Positions 8,345-17,137 of a stretch of DNA of 64,000 nt are shown one piece after another (within the stretch, counting starts at the first letter, position 1; each line of letters begins with the position of its first letter). The notes beneath the pieces are model-generated. The model ran no database searches and was not told the origin of the DNA. It was given only the letters and a program-made list of their open reading frames with translations. The position numbers were made by a program, and so were the translations under genes. Origin of the DNA: CAIVVT01 sp963838205 (lineage in GTDB: Bacteria > Acidobacteriota > Terriglobia > Bryobacterales > Bryobacteraceae); NCBI GenBank assembly GCA_963838205.1, contig CAWIQF010000017.1, positions 1 through 64,000 on the forward strand, given 5' to 3'.

Positions 8345-9574
8345 TTAGGGATGCTGGGCGGAGAGAAGATTGCGGCTGAAAACCGTAACGCCGCTCCTCT
8401 GAGCAACAGCGATCACGGAGCCGTCTGACGAGAGTCGTGGACGCCGGTTCTCTAGCCATCCACCACCCCTCAGTCCAAGCCCCTCTATTGGGAGGGAAGA
8501 GTCCAAGTGCAGGCTTGCACCGCGACCAAGGACCAGGACTTCAGGCGTAGAAGCGGGCAGAGCCCCTTCGTGAGCCAAGGCTCGTGCCGGTACATACCAA
8601 CTGAGCGCCAGAGCCGTCTTTTGGTCTGCGGACGCTGCAAGCTCACCGGTTGATCCGAAGTGACGGGGCTTGATGCTCTGCTCAACCTTGCCGGTCATGC
8701 TCACAAGCTGCAAGCTTTCCCCAGAGTGATGCCCGGTTGAATCGACGTTTTCGTCGGGGGCTAGAAGCAACTCTTGGGAACCCATGAAGAGCCCGATCAC
8801 TCTCCCCAAGGGCTTTGACTGATCTGCATCCTTGAACGAATATCCGCCCGTCAACTCGGTTACCTTCTGGCCGTGAACATCGACCACAGAAAGCGGCAAG
8901 ACTCCCTGCTGCGCCTGCGACGAAGACACGGCAACTAGATCACCATTTGGTGAGATGGACTGCGGAACATCCTCGGACGCCCATTCTCCGAGAACCGCTC
9001 CTGATGAGACATCGACTACTTCGACCTGAACAGCCGTTGTGTGGAAGCGAGGATTGAGGTTCTGTTCCGAACCAAACGCACATACGAATACATCCTTGTT
9101 GCTCGCCCCCGTGATGAAAAGAGGGAGCAGAGAGGTACCGCTAGACGGAGAGGAAATCGTTCGAACCGGATCAAAACTCTTGCTGTCGAAGACCCGAATC
9201 GTTTGAAAATCCTGCACTATTAAATGCTGCTGGTCAGATGTGTATCGAACCTGCGGAGAGAAGTTGCTATTCAAAATCGTCAGATGTCCGATCTGGCGAG
9301 GCGCAGTAAACCGCTTAGTCGCGATCTCTTCTGTTACCAGCCACAGCGGAGCTTGCGCTTTGAAGCCCGTAGCTACTAGAAGAGCAACAGTCTTTCCATC
9401 TGGCGACAGGTCGAACGATTGAACGCTGGGGCTTGCGATGATGCTGCTCAGCGTGGATTCATCGATCCTGGTTGCGGGCGCATATGAGGCGTTTGTCTGT
9501 GCCCAGATTAGCCTTGGCTGAAGCATGGTGAACGCCACCGCGAGACGTAGGCATGATCTTAGTCGCATTGTCAT
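8345..9574 (-). CDS. Secreted beta-propeller-like protein downstream of the RHS tip
   Basis: A 409-residue protein with an N-terminal signal peptide (LRLAVAFTMLQPRLIWAQ) and repeated WD40/TolB-like blades: SFDLSPDGKTVALLVA, HLIVQDFQTIRVFDSKSF, SISPNGDLVAVSSSQ, RLSSDGSVIAVAQRSGVTVF. It is probably a periplasmic or exported propeller. The ATG at 9574 lies 2 bp after the stop of the RHS gene, so the two are likely translationally coupled; a GTG at 9583 would overlap it. In polymorphic-toxin loci the gene directly after an RHS tip is often the immunity gene, but an exported propeller would be an unusual immunity protein, so I make no functional claim. Confidence 0.65.
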   Translation of the reverse strand: MTMRLRSCLRLAVAFTMLQPRLIWAQTNASYAPATRIDESTLSSIIASPSVQSFDLSPDGKTVALLVATGFKAQAPLWLVTEEIATKRFTAPRQIGHLTILNSNFSPQVRYTSDQQHLIVQDFQTIRVFDSKSFDPVRTISSPSSGTSLLPLFITGASNKDVFVCAFGSEQNLNPRFHTTAVQVEVVDVSSGAVLGEWASEDVPQSISPNGDLVAVSSSQAQQGVLPLSVVDVHGQKVTELTGGYSFKDADQSKPLGRVIGLFMGSQELLLAPDENVDSTGHHSGESLQLVSMTGKVEQSIKPRHFGSTGELAASADQKTALALSWYVPARALAHEGALPASTPEVLVLGRGASLHLDSSLPIEGLGLRGGGWLENRRPRLSSDGSVIAVAQRSGVTVFSRNLLSAQHP

Positions 9575-9576
9575 CG

Positions 9577-11436
9577 TCAGCACCCGTGGGGACGACGCAA
9601 GATAACGTCGTTGATGATGTGTTGAAAGAAGCTGACCAGATCGTCGGTTGGGTTCGCACTATCGTAGTGCGCCGTGAAATAAGAACCCCCGGCTTGAGCG
9701 TTATAGCCCCACGGCATGATCGTTGGATCGGCTCCGCCGGGAAGCGGAATATGCAACCCTGAACCAGGGAATCTGCCGCTTCCGCCATTCGATCCTGCCA
9801 CCGGATTTGTCACGCCCGGCGCGAAGAAATTGAAGTTATAAGCGCCGTTCCTATAACCCATCGAGTTCATGCCGGGACCGACGGTTGGGCCGAGGTACGT
9901 GGAGTTCGTATTCAGTGCGCTATTGACCGCGCCTTGAATCTTGTTTTCACACGCTTGCGCCTGCGGAGAAAGAGGCCCGTTACTTGGGGCCGCTTGGCTT
10001 TGTGGTGCCGACACTTCCGACCCGCCGCCGCTCTGCCCTCCCCCACCCGTATGTCCACCGCCAAGGGTGCCTCCCTGAAGATCATGAGGAGGACAAGTAT
10101 TGACGTCGTCACCCCCAAAAAAATCTGTAGTAATAATGTCGCATACAATTATAGTAGGACTTGGGATGCCTGATGACACGAATGGGGGAGGCGGTTGTAC
10201 TGCGTATACGGGTGTTGCCGTCCATAATCCGAAGGGATCGACCAAATTCAGCGGGTCGTTGGCAACATAGGCATATCGGTTCCAGCTCTGCGGCAAGGTC
10301 GGATCCACCGAGGCCAGCCCAGCGGGGTCCGGGCTGATCCAGCGGCCCTGGGTCGAGTTGTGCTCGCGGTAGAGAAAATCAAAGAGCTGGATGGCGCCAA
10401 AATCCTGGTTCTGTCCCGTGAAGCTGCGGTCGGTGGTGCCGCTTTCGTTGTACGATTCGCCAAAGGGCGCATACGCGCCGTCGTAATATGGCGTCTGCGC
10501 TTGTGGGTTCGATGAGGCAATGCGCGACGAGCCGAGCCAGTCCGGGTGGCGGTAGTAGCTCAAGGTGGTTCCCGCGTACACCGCCGTGGCGCCGCCCGGC
10601 AGCGGCACAAACATCTTGGTGACGGTCTGGCCGGACATCAAGGCCAGTTTAGCGCCATTGGGAGCGTACAGGATCTCGGTGTAGGCGCTGGATTTGAGCT
10701 GCTCGATGCGGCGATTCAAGGCGTCATAGGATTCGTTGTTGCCATCGAGTGAGGCTAAATTGCCTTCGGCATCCCAGGTGTAGCTGTGGGAGCCGTTGTC
10801 CGCCGTCAGGTTGCCGTTGGCGTCGTAGGTGTAACCGGAAGTGGTGATTTGGTTGGTGGAGGTGGAGTAGGAGACTGAGAAGGAGGTGCCGCCGTTCTGC
10901 CCCGCCTTGGTGATGTTGCCAAAGGGGTCGTAGCTGAAGGCCTGCCCCCAGTTGCCGGTCCCGCAGCCCACGTTGCTCAACCGCGCCAGGTCGTCATAGC
11001 TGTAGGTGCAGGTCTGACTGTTGGTCGAATGAAACTTGTCGGTGGTGGCCAGGTTGTAAAGACTCCCGTTCGTATTCCAGCTGAGACTGCCGCTGACATA
11101 GTTGTTGGGCGCGTTGGTGCCGACGGTCGCCGTGTACTGGGTCATGCGACCGGTATTGGCGTCGAAGGTGAACGCGTCGCTGTCGGAGGACCCAAAAGTC
11201 AATCCCAAGAGCTCACTATAGGTATTGTACGCTGGCGCCGGTAGCGACGACACCGGGTTTTGGCCGGCCGAGGCGCTGACGACGCCCCAGCGGCCTTCGC
11301 CATCGGCGGCGTAGGTCCAGGTTGGCAGTGGGCTCAGATTGGCGTTGAGCGTGTTCTGCAGCCCGTTGGCCCAATAGGTGGCGCTGACGTGGTAGTAGCC
11401 GCCCGAGTTCGGCGATTTCTGATAGACGTCGGCCAC
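9577..11436 (-). CDS. RHS-repeat protein, core plus C-terminal tip, 5'-truncated
   Basis: 619 residues. Several YD repeats (YTYDANGNLTADNG, YTWDAEGNLASLDG, LNRRIEQLKSS) lead into the RHS core (YYRHPDWLGSSRIASS, YDGAYAPFGESYN, DFLYREHNSTQGRWISPDP, NRYAYVANDPLNLVDPFGL). After DPFGL comes a 210-residue tail with a Gly/Ser-rich spacer and an end reading HIPLPGGADPTIMPWGYNA and FTAHYDSANPTDDL, which I do not recognise as a known toxin fold. RHS shell proteins are usually over 1,000 residues. Here the frame opens at a GTG next to a hairpin cluster, so this is an orphan tip or a truncated gene. It may be silent cassette material. Confidence 0.75.
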   Translation of the reverse strand: MADVYQKSPNSGGYYHVSATYWANGLQNTLNANLSPLPTWTYAADGEGRWGVVSASAGQNPVSSLPAPAYNTYSELLGLTFGSSDSDAFTFDANTGRMTQYTATVGTNAPNNYVSGSLSWNTNGSLYNLATTDKFHSTNSQTCTYSYDDLARLSNVGCGTGNWGQAFSYDPFGNITKAGQNGGTSFSVSYSTSTNQITTSGYTYDANGNLTADNGSHSYTWDAEGNLASLDGNNESYDALNRRIEQLKSSAYTEILYAPNGAKLALMSGQTVTKMFVPLPGGATAVYAGTTLSYYRHPDWLGSSRIASSNPQAQTPYYDGAYAPFGESYNESGTTDRSFTGQNQDFGAIQLFDFLYREHNSTQGRWISPDPAGLASVDPTLPQSWNRYAYVANDPLNLVDPFGLWTATPVYAVQPPPPFVSSGIPSPTIIVCDIITTDFFGGDDVNTCPPHDLQGGTLGGGHTGGGGQSGGGSEVSAPQSQAAPSNGPLSPQAQACENKIQGAVNSALNTNSTYLGPTVGPGMNSMGYRNGAYNFNFFAPGVTNPVAGSNGGSGRFPGSGLHIPLPGGADPTIMPWGYNAQAGGSYFTAHYDSANPTDDLVSFFQHIINDVILRRPHGC

Positions 11437-11535
11437 CTCGCCCCGGGCGGGCGCTCGTGGAAGCGGGATCGTGGCGCTCCGCGGGTTGACGGATCGGGCT
11501 TCGTTTTCGTCGCGCGGCGTGCCGGCTGAGACTGG

Positions 11536-11646
11536 CCTTTCGGCCAGCCGAAAGGGGTCAGGCCGCTATTAATAGCGGCCTCCATTTTGTAACACATTGA
11601 TTCCATGAGGCTTATCGAGACGTGGCCGCTACTCAGTAGCGGCCAC
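11536..11646. repeat. Cluster of three perfect hairpins upstream of the RHS tip
   Basis: Three inverted repeats within 111 bp. CCTTTCGGC-CA-GCCGAAAGG lies at 11536-11555. A 22-bp palindrome with core GGCCGCTATTAATAGCGGCC lies at 11560-11581. 12-bp arms around one base (GTGGCCGCTACT / AGTAGCGGCCAC) lie at 11622-11646. The last two share GGCCGCTA/TAGCGGCC, as in paired REP/BIME units. They sit at the point where RHS homology stops. Confidence 0.75.
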
Positions 11647-11921
11647 CCCTCGTCGAGGGTCGTTTTTGCGCGGCGCTTCCGAGGCTCCGCGACGTCTGAA
11701 TGACGCCTGACTGCGGCTGCGCCATTAAGGTGGAGAAAGCGCCCCGGCTCGGACGGCGTGCGGCGTAGATGTTAACTCGGGGAGAACGATGGAATCGAGT
11801 GGACGTATCGCGCAACGCTTCGCGCAAAGGGAGAGCGAGTATCGGACGGCGCTGGTGGCGAACGGCGGCGGACGGCGATGCGCAGACGGGCTCGATTCGG
11901 CTGCATGATCAGCCACTCCGG

Positions 11922-12308
11922 TCAGTTCAGGTCGAGCGGTTGAATCCGGCCGTCCTTTCTGAATGCCAGGCGAATCGGGCGCGGCGGGCCTTTGTGCGGG
12001 ATGGTCACTTCGACCCACAGCGTCTCCGCGTGCGGGCCGAACCGGCGCGCATCGGCTTCGGTCGCGCGTTCCGTGACGAAGAAGACGACGGGCTCGCGGT
12101 TGGTCCGCTCGAAATAGGACGCATCGGCATCGGGAGCCAGGACCAGTGAAAGATAGCGGCCGCGGATCGGCAGATTCGGGTCGTAGGGCAGGGTCCTGAC
12201 CCACACACGCGGGCACGTGGCGCGATCGTAAAACAGCTTGCCAGTCAGGCTCAGAACCAGGGCGCACTGCAAGACGCCGACGATGATTCCTTTGTAAAGC
12301 GAATTCAT
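11922..12308 (-). CDS. GDYXXLXY-domain protein
   Basis: 128 residues with one N-terminal membrane or signal segment (IIVGVLQCALVLSLTGKLFY) and then a beta-rich domain containing NLPIRGRYLSLVL, a variant of the G-D-Y-x-x-L-x-Y motif with Arg in place of Asp. The family is of unknown function and is usually encoded next to DUF2157 and DUF4401 membrane proteins. Here the start overlaps the stop of the DUF2157 gene by 4 bp (12305-12308), which supports the call and suggests a complex of the two at the membrane. No DUF4401 gene is present. Confidence 0.75.
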   Translation of the reverse strand: MNSLYKGIIVGVLQCALVLSLTGKLFYDRATCPRVWVRTLPYDPNLPIRGRYLSLVLAPDADASYFERTNREPVVFFVTERATEADARRFGPHAETLWVEVTIPHKGPPRPIRLAFRKDGRIQPLDLN

Positions 12309-13426
12309 GCCACACCTCCTGAGCGAACGCGAGACACCAGTTGGCGGCGCAGCTTTTCCCAGTACCAGGCCCCGGCGAGGAACGCGACGCCGAGCACGAT
12401 CAGGCTGGTGGAGCGGCCGAGTTTATCCATGACATTCGAAAAGTAGAAGCAGAGGATGGTGAGCGCGAAGCCGCTCATGCCGAGGTTGACTCGTTCGGTG
12501 CGGAATTCCGCAATCCCCCAGGCAATCATTCCGGCGGAGCCGAGCGCGCACCAGACAAAGACCCAAACATGCGCCCGCTCAAACGGGAACGCCATGGGGA
12601 CGAGGACCCACAGGGCCGCGACGAGGTTCATCCAGGTCTGGGCTCGGCGATAAATGAACGCGAAGCCGAGCGGAAGCAGAAACACGCCGATCCAGCCGGC
12701 GACGCCGAGCGATGCCAATACTGGGTATGAGGTGTTCAACCGGTCTCCGAGCGCCAGCACCAGGACGCAGGGGAAAAGGGCGATGCCGCCGATCCAGGCG
12801 AAGGTGCGCGCGCACGCGGAGTCGCGCGCTTCGAGGAGTGGCGTCCGAATGCTCAGATAACACAGCGCCAACAAAGTGCAGAATGCGGCGGGCAGTATTG
12901 GCATGTCCCGCGGCACCGCTTCGACCCATTCGCCGACGAGCCAGAGGGGAATGAGCAGCGCCGAGATTGCCAGTTGCGGCCAACCGCGCAACAGCCACCA
13001 ACCGGCCAGCGCGCCGATCGCCCACAGCAGAATGCCGGTGGGCCAATGCTCCTGCATATTGAAGATCTGGCCGGCGAGAAAAATCGCGCCGCCGAGCGAA
13101 GCCGTGCCGACGGCGTGCAGAGTGACGGCGAGGGCGTGGAAGCGATCCGTGCAGAGCGCGGCGGCGAGATGAGAACCGCCCACCGCGACCAGCAGCACGG
13201 CCATGCGCTGGAAGGGCGAGAGATCGATCCAGTGCGCGGCGACAAACAAGAGGACGCCGGCGGCGAGCATGATTCCGCCCAGCGCGACGCCGATCAGGAT
13301 GGGCATGCGCGCCGCGCGGCGAGGCGCGCGCGAGGTTTCGTAGGACTGGATGCGAGCGGCTTGGCTGGGATCGAGAAGGCCGGCTTGCGTCCAAAGATGG
13401 AGCGAGGATTCGAGTTCAATTCGCAT
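12305..13426 (-). CDS. DUF2157 polytopic membrane protein
   Basis: 373 residues. A short cytoplasmic N-terminus (SSLHLWTQAGLLDPSQAARI, the typical DUF2157 beginning) is followed by about ten hydrophobic segments, starting with ILIGVALGGIMLAAGVLLFV. I chose the ATG at 13426 because GGAGG lies about 13 bases upstream; the open frame continues to 13543 inside the preceding gene. It overlaps that gene by 11 bp and the following GDYXXLXY gene by 4 bp, so the three form one operon. The family has no established function. Confidence 0.8.
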   Translation of the reverse strand: MRIELESSLHLWTQAGLLDPSQAARIQSYETSRAPRRAARMPILIGVALGGIMLAAGVLLFVAAHWIDLSPFQRMAVLLVAVGGSHLAAALCTDRFHALAVTLHAVGTASLGGAIFLAGQIFNMQEHWPTGILLWAIGALAGWWLLRGWPQLAISALLIPLWLVGEWVEAVPRDMPILPAAFCTLLALCYLSIRTPLLEARDSACARTFAWIGGIALFPCVLVLALGDRLNTSYPVLASLGVAGWIGVFLLPLGFAFIYRRAQTWMNLVAALWVLVPMAFPFERAHVWVFVWCALGSAGMIAWGIAEFRTERVNLGMSGFALTILCFYFSNVMDKLGRSTSLIVLGVAFLAGAWYWEKLRRQLVSRVRSGGVA

Positions 13427-15428
13427 CGTTGTTCTCCGCTTCCTCCGACGCTCGGCGCGCGGGGGTGATGGTTGGGCCGCCGCTAAGCCGCTGGCCGGTG
13501 GAATCGGCAGCGGCGGCCGGGGTCGAATGACGTTCGGCAGCACCGGTGAAGCGCTGCGAGAGCATCGCGATGGGCGGTTGGCGCGATTCGACGGCCAGAG
13601 TACCGAGTTCTAAAACGCGCCGCTCGAGGCGCTCGGCGCCGACGTCGCCGCTGAGGGGAGCGCCGATAAAAACAGTGACTTCGTGGCGCAGCCTGAAACG
13701 CGAGGCGCGAGGCCGGCCGTCCTGCATGCTGAAGGCGCTGGACCACAGACCGTCGAGATAAACCGGGACGACGGGGATGGAGTCGAGGCCGTGCATGATC
13801 AGATCCACGCCGCGTTCGAAGGGCTTCATGCGGCCGGTGCGCGAGACCTCGCCCTCGGGGAAGATGCCGACCAGGCCGCCCTGCTGCAACTCTGCGCGCG
13901 CAGTGCGGACTGCGCGCAGCGACTCCTTCGGCGCGCCCGTCGGGATTGGAATTGACTGGAACAAGCGGGCCAGCGGATGGAACCATTTGTTGTCGTAAAG
14001 CGGCCGCCACATCAGGAAACGGACGAGGCGCGGCGTGGCGCAGGCGACGAGGATCGCGTCGGCGTAGGAGACGTGATTGGAGACGATGAGCGCACCGCCC
14101 TGGAGCGGGATGTTGGCGGCTCCGACGATGCGGATTTTGAACAACAGGTGGGCCAGCGACCAGATCGCAAATCGGACCAGCGGAGTGACCACCAGCCACG
14201 CGATGAGGAGTGTGGCGGCGAGCGTCAATCCGCCCAGAGCAACGAGAATATGCTGCGGTTTCCAGTGCAGGAGTTCGTGGAACAGATACAGCGTGCCCGA
14301 CGCGACGATGACACCGAGCATGTTGTGAAAGTTGTTGGTGGCAAGCAGGCGGCCCTTCTCCTCGCGCTCGGCGTGCTCCTGCAGGAAGGCGTTGAGCGGG
14401 ACGATGAACAGCCCGCCGGCGAAGCCCACGCCCACGAGCCAGACGAGCATCGAGGGGAACGTACGGGCGCAGCCCACACCGATCGAACACAGCCCCAACA
14501 GCGCGGCGCCGGCGGGCACCAATCCGATTTCCACATGACCGCCGGAGAGCCATCCGGCCGCGATGCTGCCCGCGCCGATGCCGACCGCGAGCGCCGTGAC
14601 CAGGAGCCCGATGCGCGTATCGGAAAGGTGCAGCGATTCGACGCCAACCAGGATGATCGTCATCTGAAAGAGGCCGCCGAGGAACCAGAAATACGATATG
14701 CCGGCGACGGTGAGGCGCAGTGTGCGGTCGCGCCAGATGTGCCGGGTTCCGGTCCAGATTTCGGCGAAGGGATTCCAGCGCATCGGCAGGGTCGAGCCGG
14801 AGGCGGGGACCTTGCGAATGAAGACGCTGACGAGCGAGCCGAGCAGGGCGATGGCGAGCAGCGTGGCGCCCAACACGAGCGGCTCGTTTTTCCAGCGCGC
14901 GAACAGGAGCGATCCCACGCTGGAGCCTAGAACGATGGCGGCGAAAGTGGTGAGCTCGACCAGTCCGTTGGCCCGCGTGAGCTGCGCTTCGCTCAGCATT
15001 TCGGGGAGAATGCCGTACTTGGCCGGGCTGAAGAAGTTGGCCTGCAACGCGAGCAGGAACAGCACGATCAGCAGCATGTCGATGCTGCGCGCGTAGAGCG
15101 CGAGCATGCCGAAGACCATGATGAGAATCTCGAAAGCCTTCGTGATTTGCAGTACGCGCGTCTTGCTGAAACGGTCGGCGATTTGCCCGGCGTAACCGGC
15201 AAACAGCAGGAATGGCAGAACGAAGACTGCGCCCGCCAGCGCCAGGTAGCGCGAGCCGAGCAGTTGATTGGCGGCCAGTTCGACGGCGCCCACCGAGACG
15301 ATCATCTTATAGACGTTGTCGTTGAAGGCCGCCAGGAACTGAGTCCAGAGGACGGCCTCGAATCCGCCATCCACGATGAGAGCGGCATACCCGCCGGACT
15401 CGGCTCGGGAGCTATTCGTGGTGGCCAT
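13416..15428 (-). CDS. MFS (LplT-like) transporter fused to a PlsC-type acyltransferase
   Basis: 670 residues. Residues 1-415 are a 12-helix major-facilitator domain (FLAAFNDNVYKMIV at the start, NFFSPAKYGILPEML in the middle), like the lysophospholipid flippase LplT. Residues about 425-620 are a PlsC acyltransferase with the catalytic H-x4-D in SNHVSYAD and the substrate motif GIFPEGEVSRTGRMKPF. In Aas/LplT systems the two parts take up and re-acylate lysophospholipids, usually together with an acyl-ACP synthetase domain. Here the protein ends in a low-complexity tail instead of a synthetase. It heads the operon with the DUF2157 and GDYXXLXY genes. Confidence 0.88.
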   Translation of the reverse strand: MATTNSSRAESGGYAALIVDGGFEAVLWTQFLAAFNDNVYKMIVSVGAVELAANQLLGSRYLALAGAVFVLPFLLFAGYAGQIADRFSKTRVLQITKAFEILIMVFGMLALYARSIDMLLIVLFLLALQANFFSPAKYGILPEMLSEAQLTRANGLVELTTFAAIVLGSSVGSLLFARWKNEPLVLGATLLAIALLGSLVSVFIRKVPASGSTLPMRWNPFAEIWTGTRHIWRDRTLRLTVAGISYFWFLGGLFQMTIILVGVESLHLSDTRIGLLVTALAVGIGAGSIAAGWLSGGHVEIGLVPAGAALLGLCSIGVGCARTFPSMLVWLVGVGFAGGLFIVPLNAFLQEHAEREEKGRLLATNNFHNMLGVIVASGTLYLFHELLHWKPQHILVALGGLTLAATLLIAWLVVTPLVRFAIWSLAHLLFKIRIVGAANIPLQGGALIVSNHVSYADAILVACATPRLVRFLMWRPLYDNKWFHPLARLFQSIPIPTGAPKESLRAVRTARAELQQGGLVGIFPEGEVSRTGRMKPFERGVDLIMHGLDSIPVVPVYLDGLWSSAFSMQDGRPRASRFRLRHEVTVFIGAPLSGDVGAERLERRVLELGTLAVESRQPPIAMLSQRFTGAAERHSTPAAAADSTGQRLSGGPTITPARRASEEAENNDAN

Positions 15429-15522
15429 GCCGTCTACTATTGCATTTTGCGAGCCCTGCTTGCCGACCAGCCAGTGGATTTATATTCAATCATTTACGGA
15501 TTCCGTTTGGCATGAGGTGATT

Positions 15523-15555
15523 CATTTTATGCACACTGATGTACATTTTATGTAT
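15523..15555 (+). promoter_or_regulatory. Direct repeat CATTTTATGYAY with 21-bp period before a sigma-54 activator
   Basis: CATTTTATGCAC at 15523-15534 and CATTTTATGTAT at 15544-15555, two helical turns apart, in an AT-rich patch between the divergent transporter gene (start 15428) and the activator. This is the arrangement of a dimeric repressor or autoregulatory site. The second copy runs into the start region of the activator gene. Confidence 0.4.
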
Positions 15556-17137
15556 GGCAGTATTCTCCAAGCAGGATCGGCACTTCCTCACGGCGGTGGC
15601 CCGGTTGGGTTACGGGAATCCATTTCTTCCGGAACGGATCACGTTCGAGAAGGCGGCGCTTGGCCGCGCCTTCGTCGCCGGTGGCCCGGTGTGGAGCGCA
15701 TCGGTAAGCGATCCGGATGCGGAGGCGCCCAACGTAATTTCGATTTACAAAAAACTGTCGGCGCTGATGGACGTGCTGCCCGCGAAGTTGGCGGCGGCGC
15801 CGGACGTGCACGAGGACGAACTGACGGCCTACGCGGAGAGCGTGCACTATCTGCTGTATCAGAAGTATTATCCACAGTTCGTCGCGGCGCAGGGGAAATG
15901 GAAGTTCTACCGCGAGTTTCTGGCCGATTGGGAGCGTCTGCACTTTATCCCGGGCAAGCGCTTCGAAATCGGCGTCGAGCCGGCGCGGGTCTTTGCCTCG
16001 TTCCGGCAGATCCAGCGCGCGTTTCATCAGATCTACGACAACATCATCGGCAACTCGATGCCGGCAGCGCGGCTGCGCGCGAGCATCTGGCAATCGATTT
16101 TCAGTCACGACATGCGGCGCTACCGGCGCGTGCTGTACCGCAAGATGGGTGAGTTTCCGACGCTGATTACAGGTCCATCGGGGACCGGGAAAGAGATGAT
16201 CGCGCGCGCCATCGCGGGGGCGCGCTATGTGCCGTTCGACGCGCAGCGGATGGAATTCGCGGATTCGGCGGGCGAGAGTTTTCTGGCGATCAACATCGCG
16301 GCGCTGTCGCCGACGCTGATCGAATCGGAGCTGTTCGGACACCGGCGGGGCGCGTTCACCGGGGCGATCGGGGACCGCAAGGGCTGGCTGGAGGCCTGCC
16401 CGGCGACCGGTTCGGTGTTCCTGGACGAGGTGGGCGAGATGGATCTGGCGATTCAGGTGAAGCTGCTGCGGGTGATCGAGACGCGGCGTTTCTCGGCCGT
16501 AGGCGACACCGCGGCGCGCGTGTTTCAAGGCAAGCTGATCGCGGCGACGAATCGCGATTTACCGGCCGGAATTCGCGCCGGCCGATTCCGCGAAGACCTG
16601 TACTACCGGCTGTGCGCGGATCTGATTCAGACTCCTTCGCTGGCCGATCAGATTCGGGATTCGCCGCGGGTTTTGCACGAGTTGGTGCACTACATGACGC
16701 TGCGCACGGTGGGCGAGGAGGCGGAACGGTGCCTGCCGGAAGTGGAGCAATGGATCGAAAAAAATCTGCCGGCGGGCTATGCGTGGCCGGGCAACTATCG
16801 GGAGTTGGAGCAGTGCGTGCGGAACGTGATTATCCGGCGCTCCTATCAGCCGCTGGAACGGGCGCCGGGACCGGCGCAGGATGAGCTCTGCGAGCTTTTC
16901 AATGCGGGGCGATTGAGCGCCGAAGAACTGCTGGCGCGTTATGCGGCGCGCGTGTATCGATTGACGGGCAGCTATGAAGAAGCCGCGCGGCGCATGGGCC
17001 TCGACCGGCGCACGGTGAAGGCGAAGGTGGAATCGTACCTGGACAGCGAGGCCGCGCGGGGCAGTGGCGACGCCCGCGGGATTGCGTCGCAGGCACGCTC
17101 TGGCGGCGGTGAGGCAAGAGCCGGAACCCGGCGCTAG
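15554..17137 (+). CDS. Sigma-54-dependent transcriptional activator with an unusual N-terminal domain
   Basis: About 527 residues. The N-terminal 190 residues match no GAF, PAS or receiver domain I recognise (DVLPAKLAAAPDVHEDELTA, then QKYYPQFVAAQGKWKFYREF). The AAA+ domain has Walker A GPSGTGKE (about residue 206), the sigma-54 contact loop GAFTGA (about 265) and Walker B GSVFLDEVGEM. A Fis-type helix-turn-helix ends the protein (YEEAARRMGLDRRTVKAKVE). It should bind upstream DNA and hydrolyse ATP to open sigma-54 promoters. Starts at 15539 or 15554 are both possible. It converges with the GH36-like gene, overlapping by 4 bp. A likely sigma-54 promoter occurs at 55789. Confidence 0.88.
   Translation: MAVFSKQDRHFLTAVARLGYGNPFLPERITFEKAALGRAFVAGGPVWSASVSDPDAEAPNVISIYKKLSALMDVLPAKLAAAPDVHEDELTAYAESVHYLLYQKYYPQFVAAQGKWKFYREFLADWERLHFIPGKRFEIGVEPARVFASFRQIQRAFHQIYDNIIGNSMPAARLRASIWQSIFSHDMRRYRRVLYRKMGEFPTLITGPSGTGKEMIARAIAGARYVPFDAQRMEFADSAGESFLAINIAALSPTLIESELFGHRRGAFTGAIGDRKGWLEACPATGSVFLDEVGEMDLAIQVKLLRVIETRRFSAVGDTAARVFQGKLIAATNRDLPAGIRAGRFREDLYYRLCADLIQTPSLADQIRDSPRVLHELVHYMTLRTVGEEAERCLPEVEQWIEKNLPAGYAWPGNYRELEQCVRNVIIRRSYQPLERAPGPAQDELCELFNAGRLSAEELLARYAARVYRLTGSYEEAARRMGLDRRTVKAKVESYLDSEAARGSGDARGIASQARSGGGEARAGTRR

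Noticed and set aside
11725..12315. 196-codon minus-strand ORF overlapping the GDYXXLXY gene
   Set aside because: Frame-shifted shadow, Arg-rich; the overlapping 128-residue protein has the family pattern and operon overlap.
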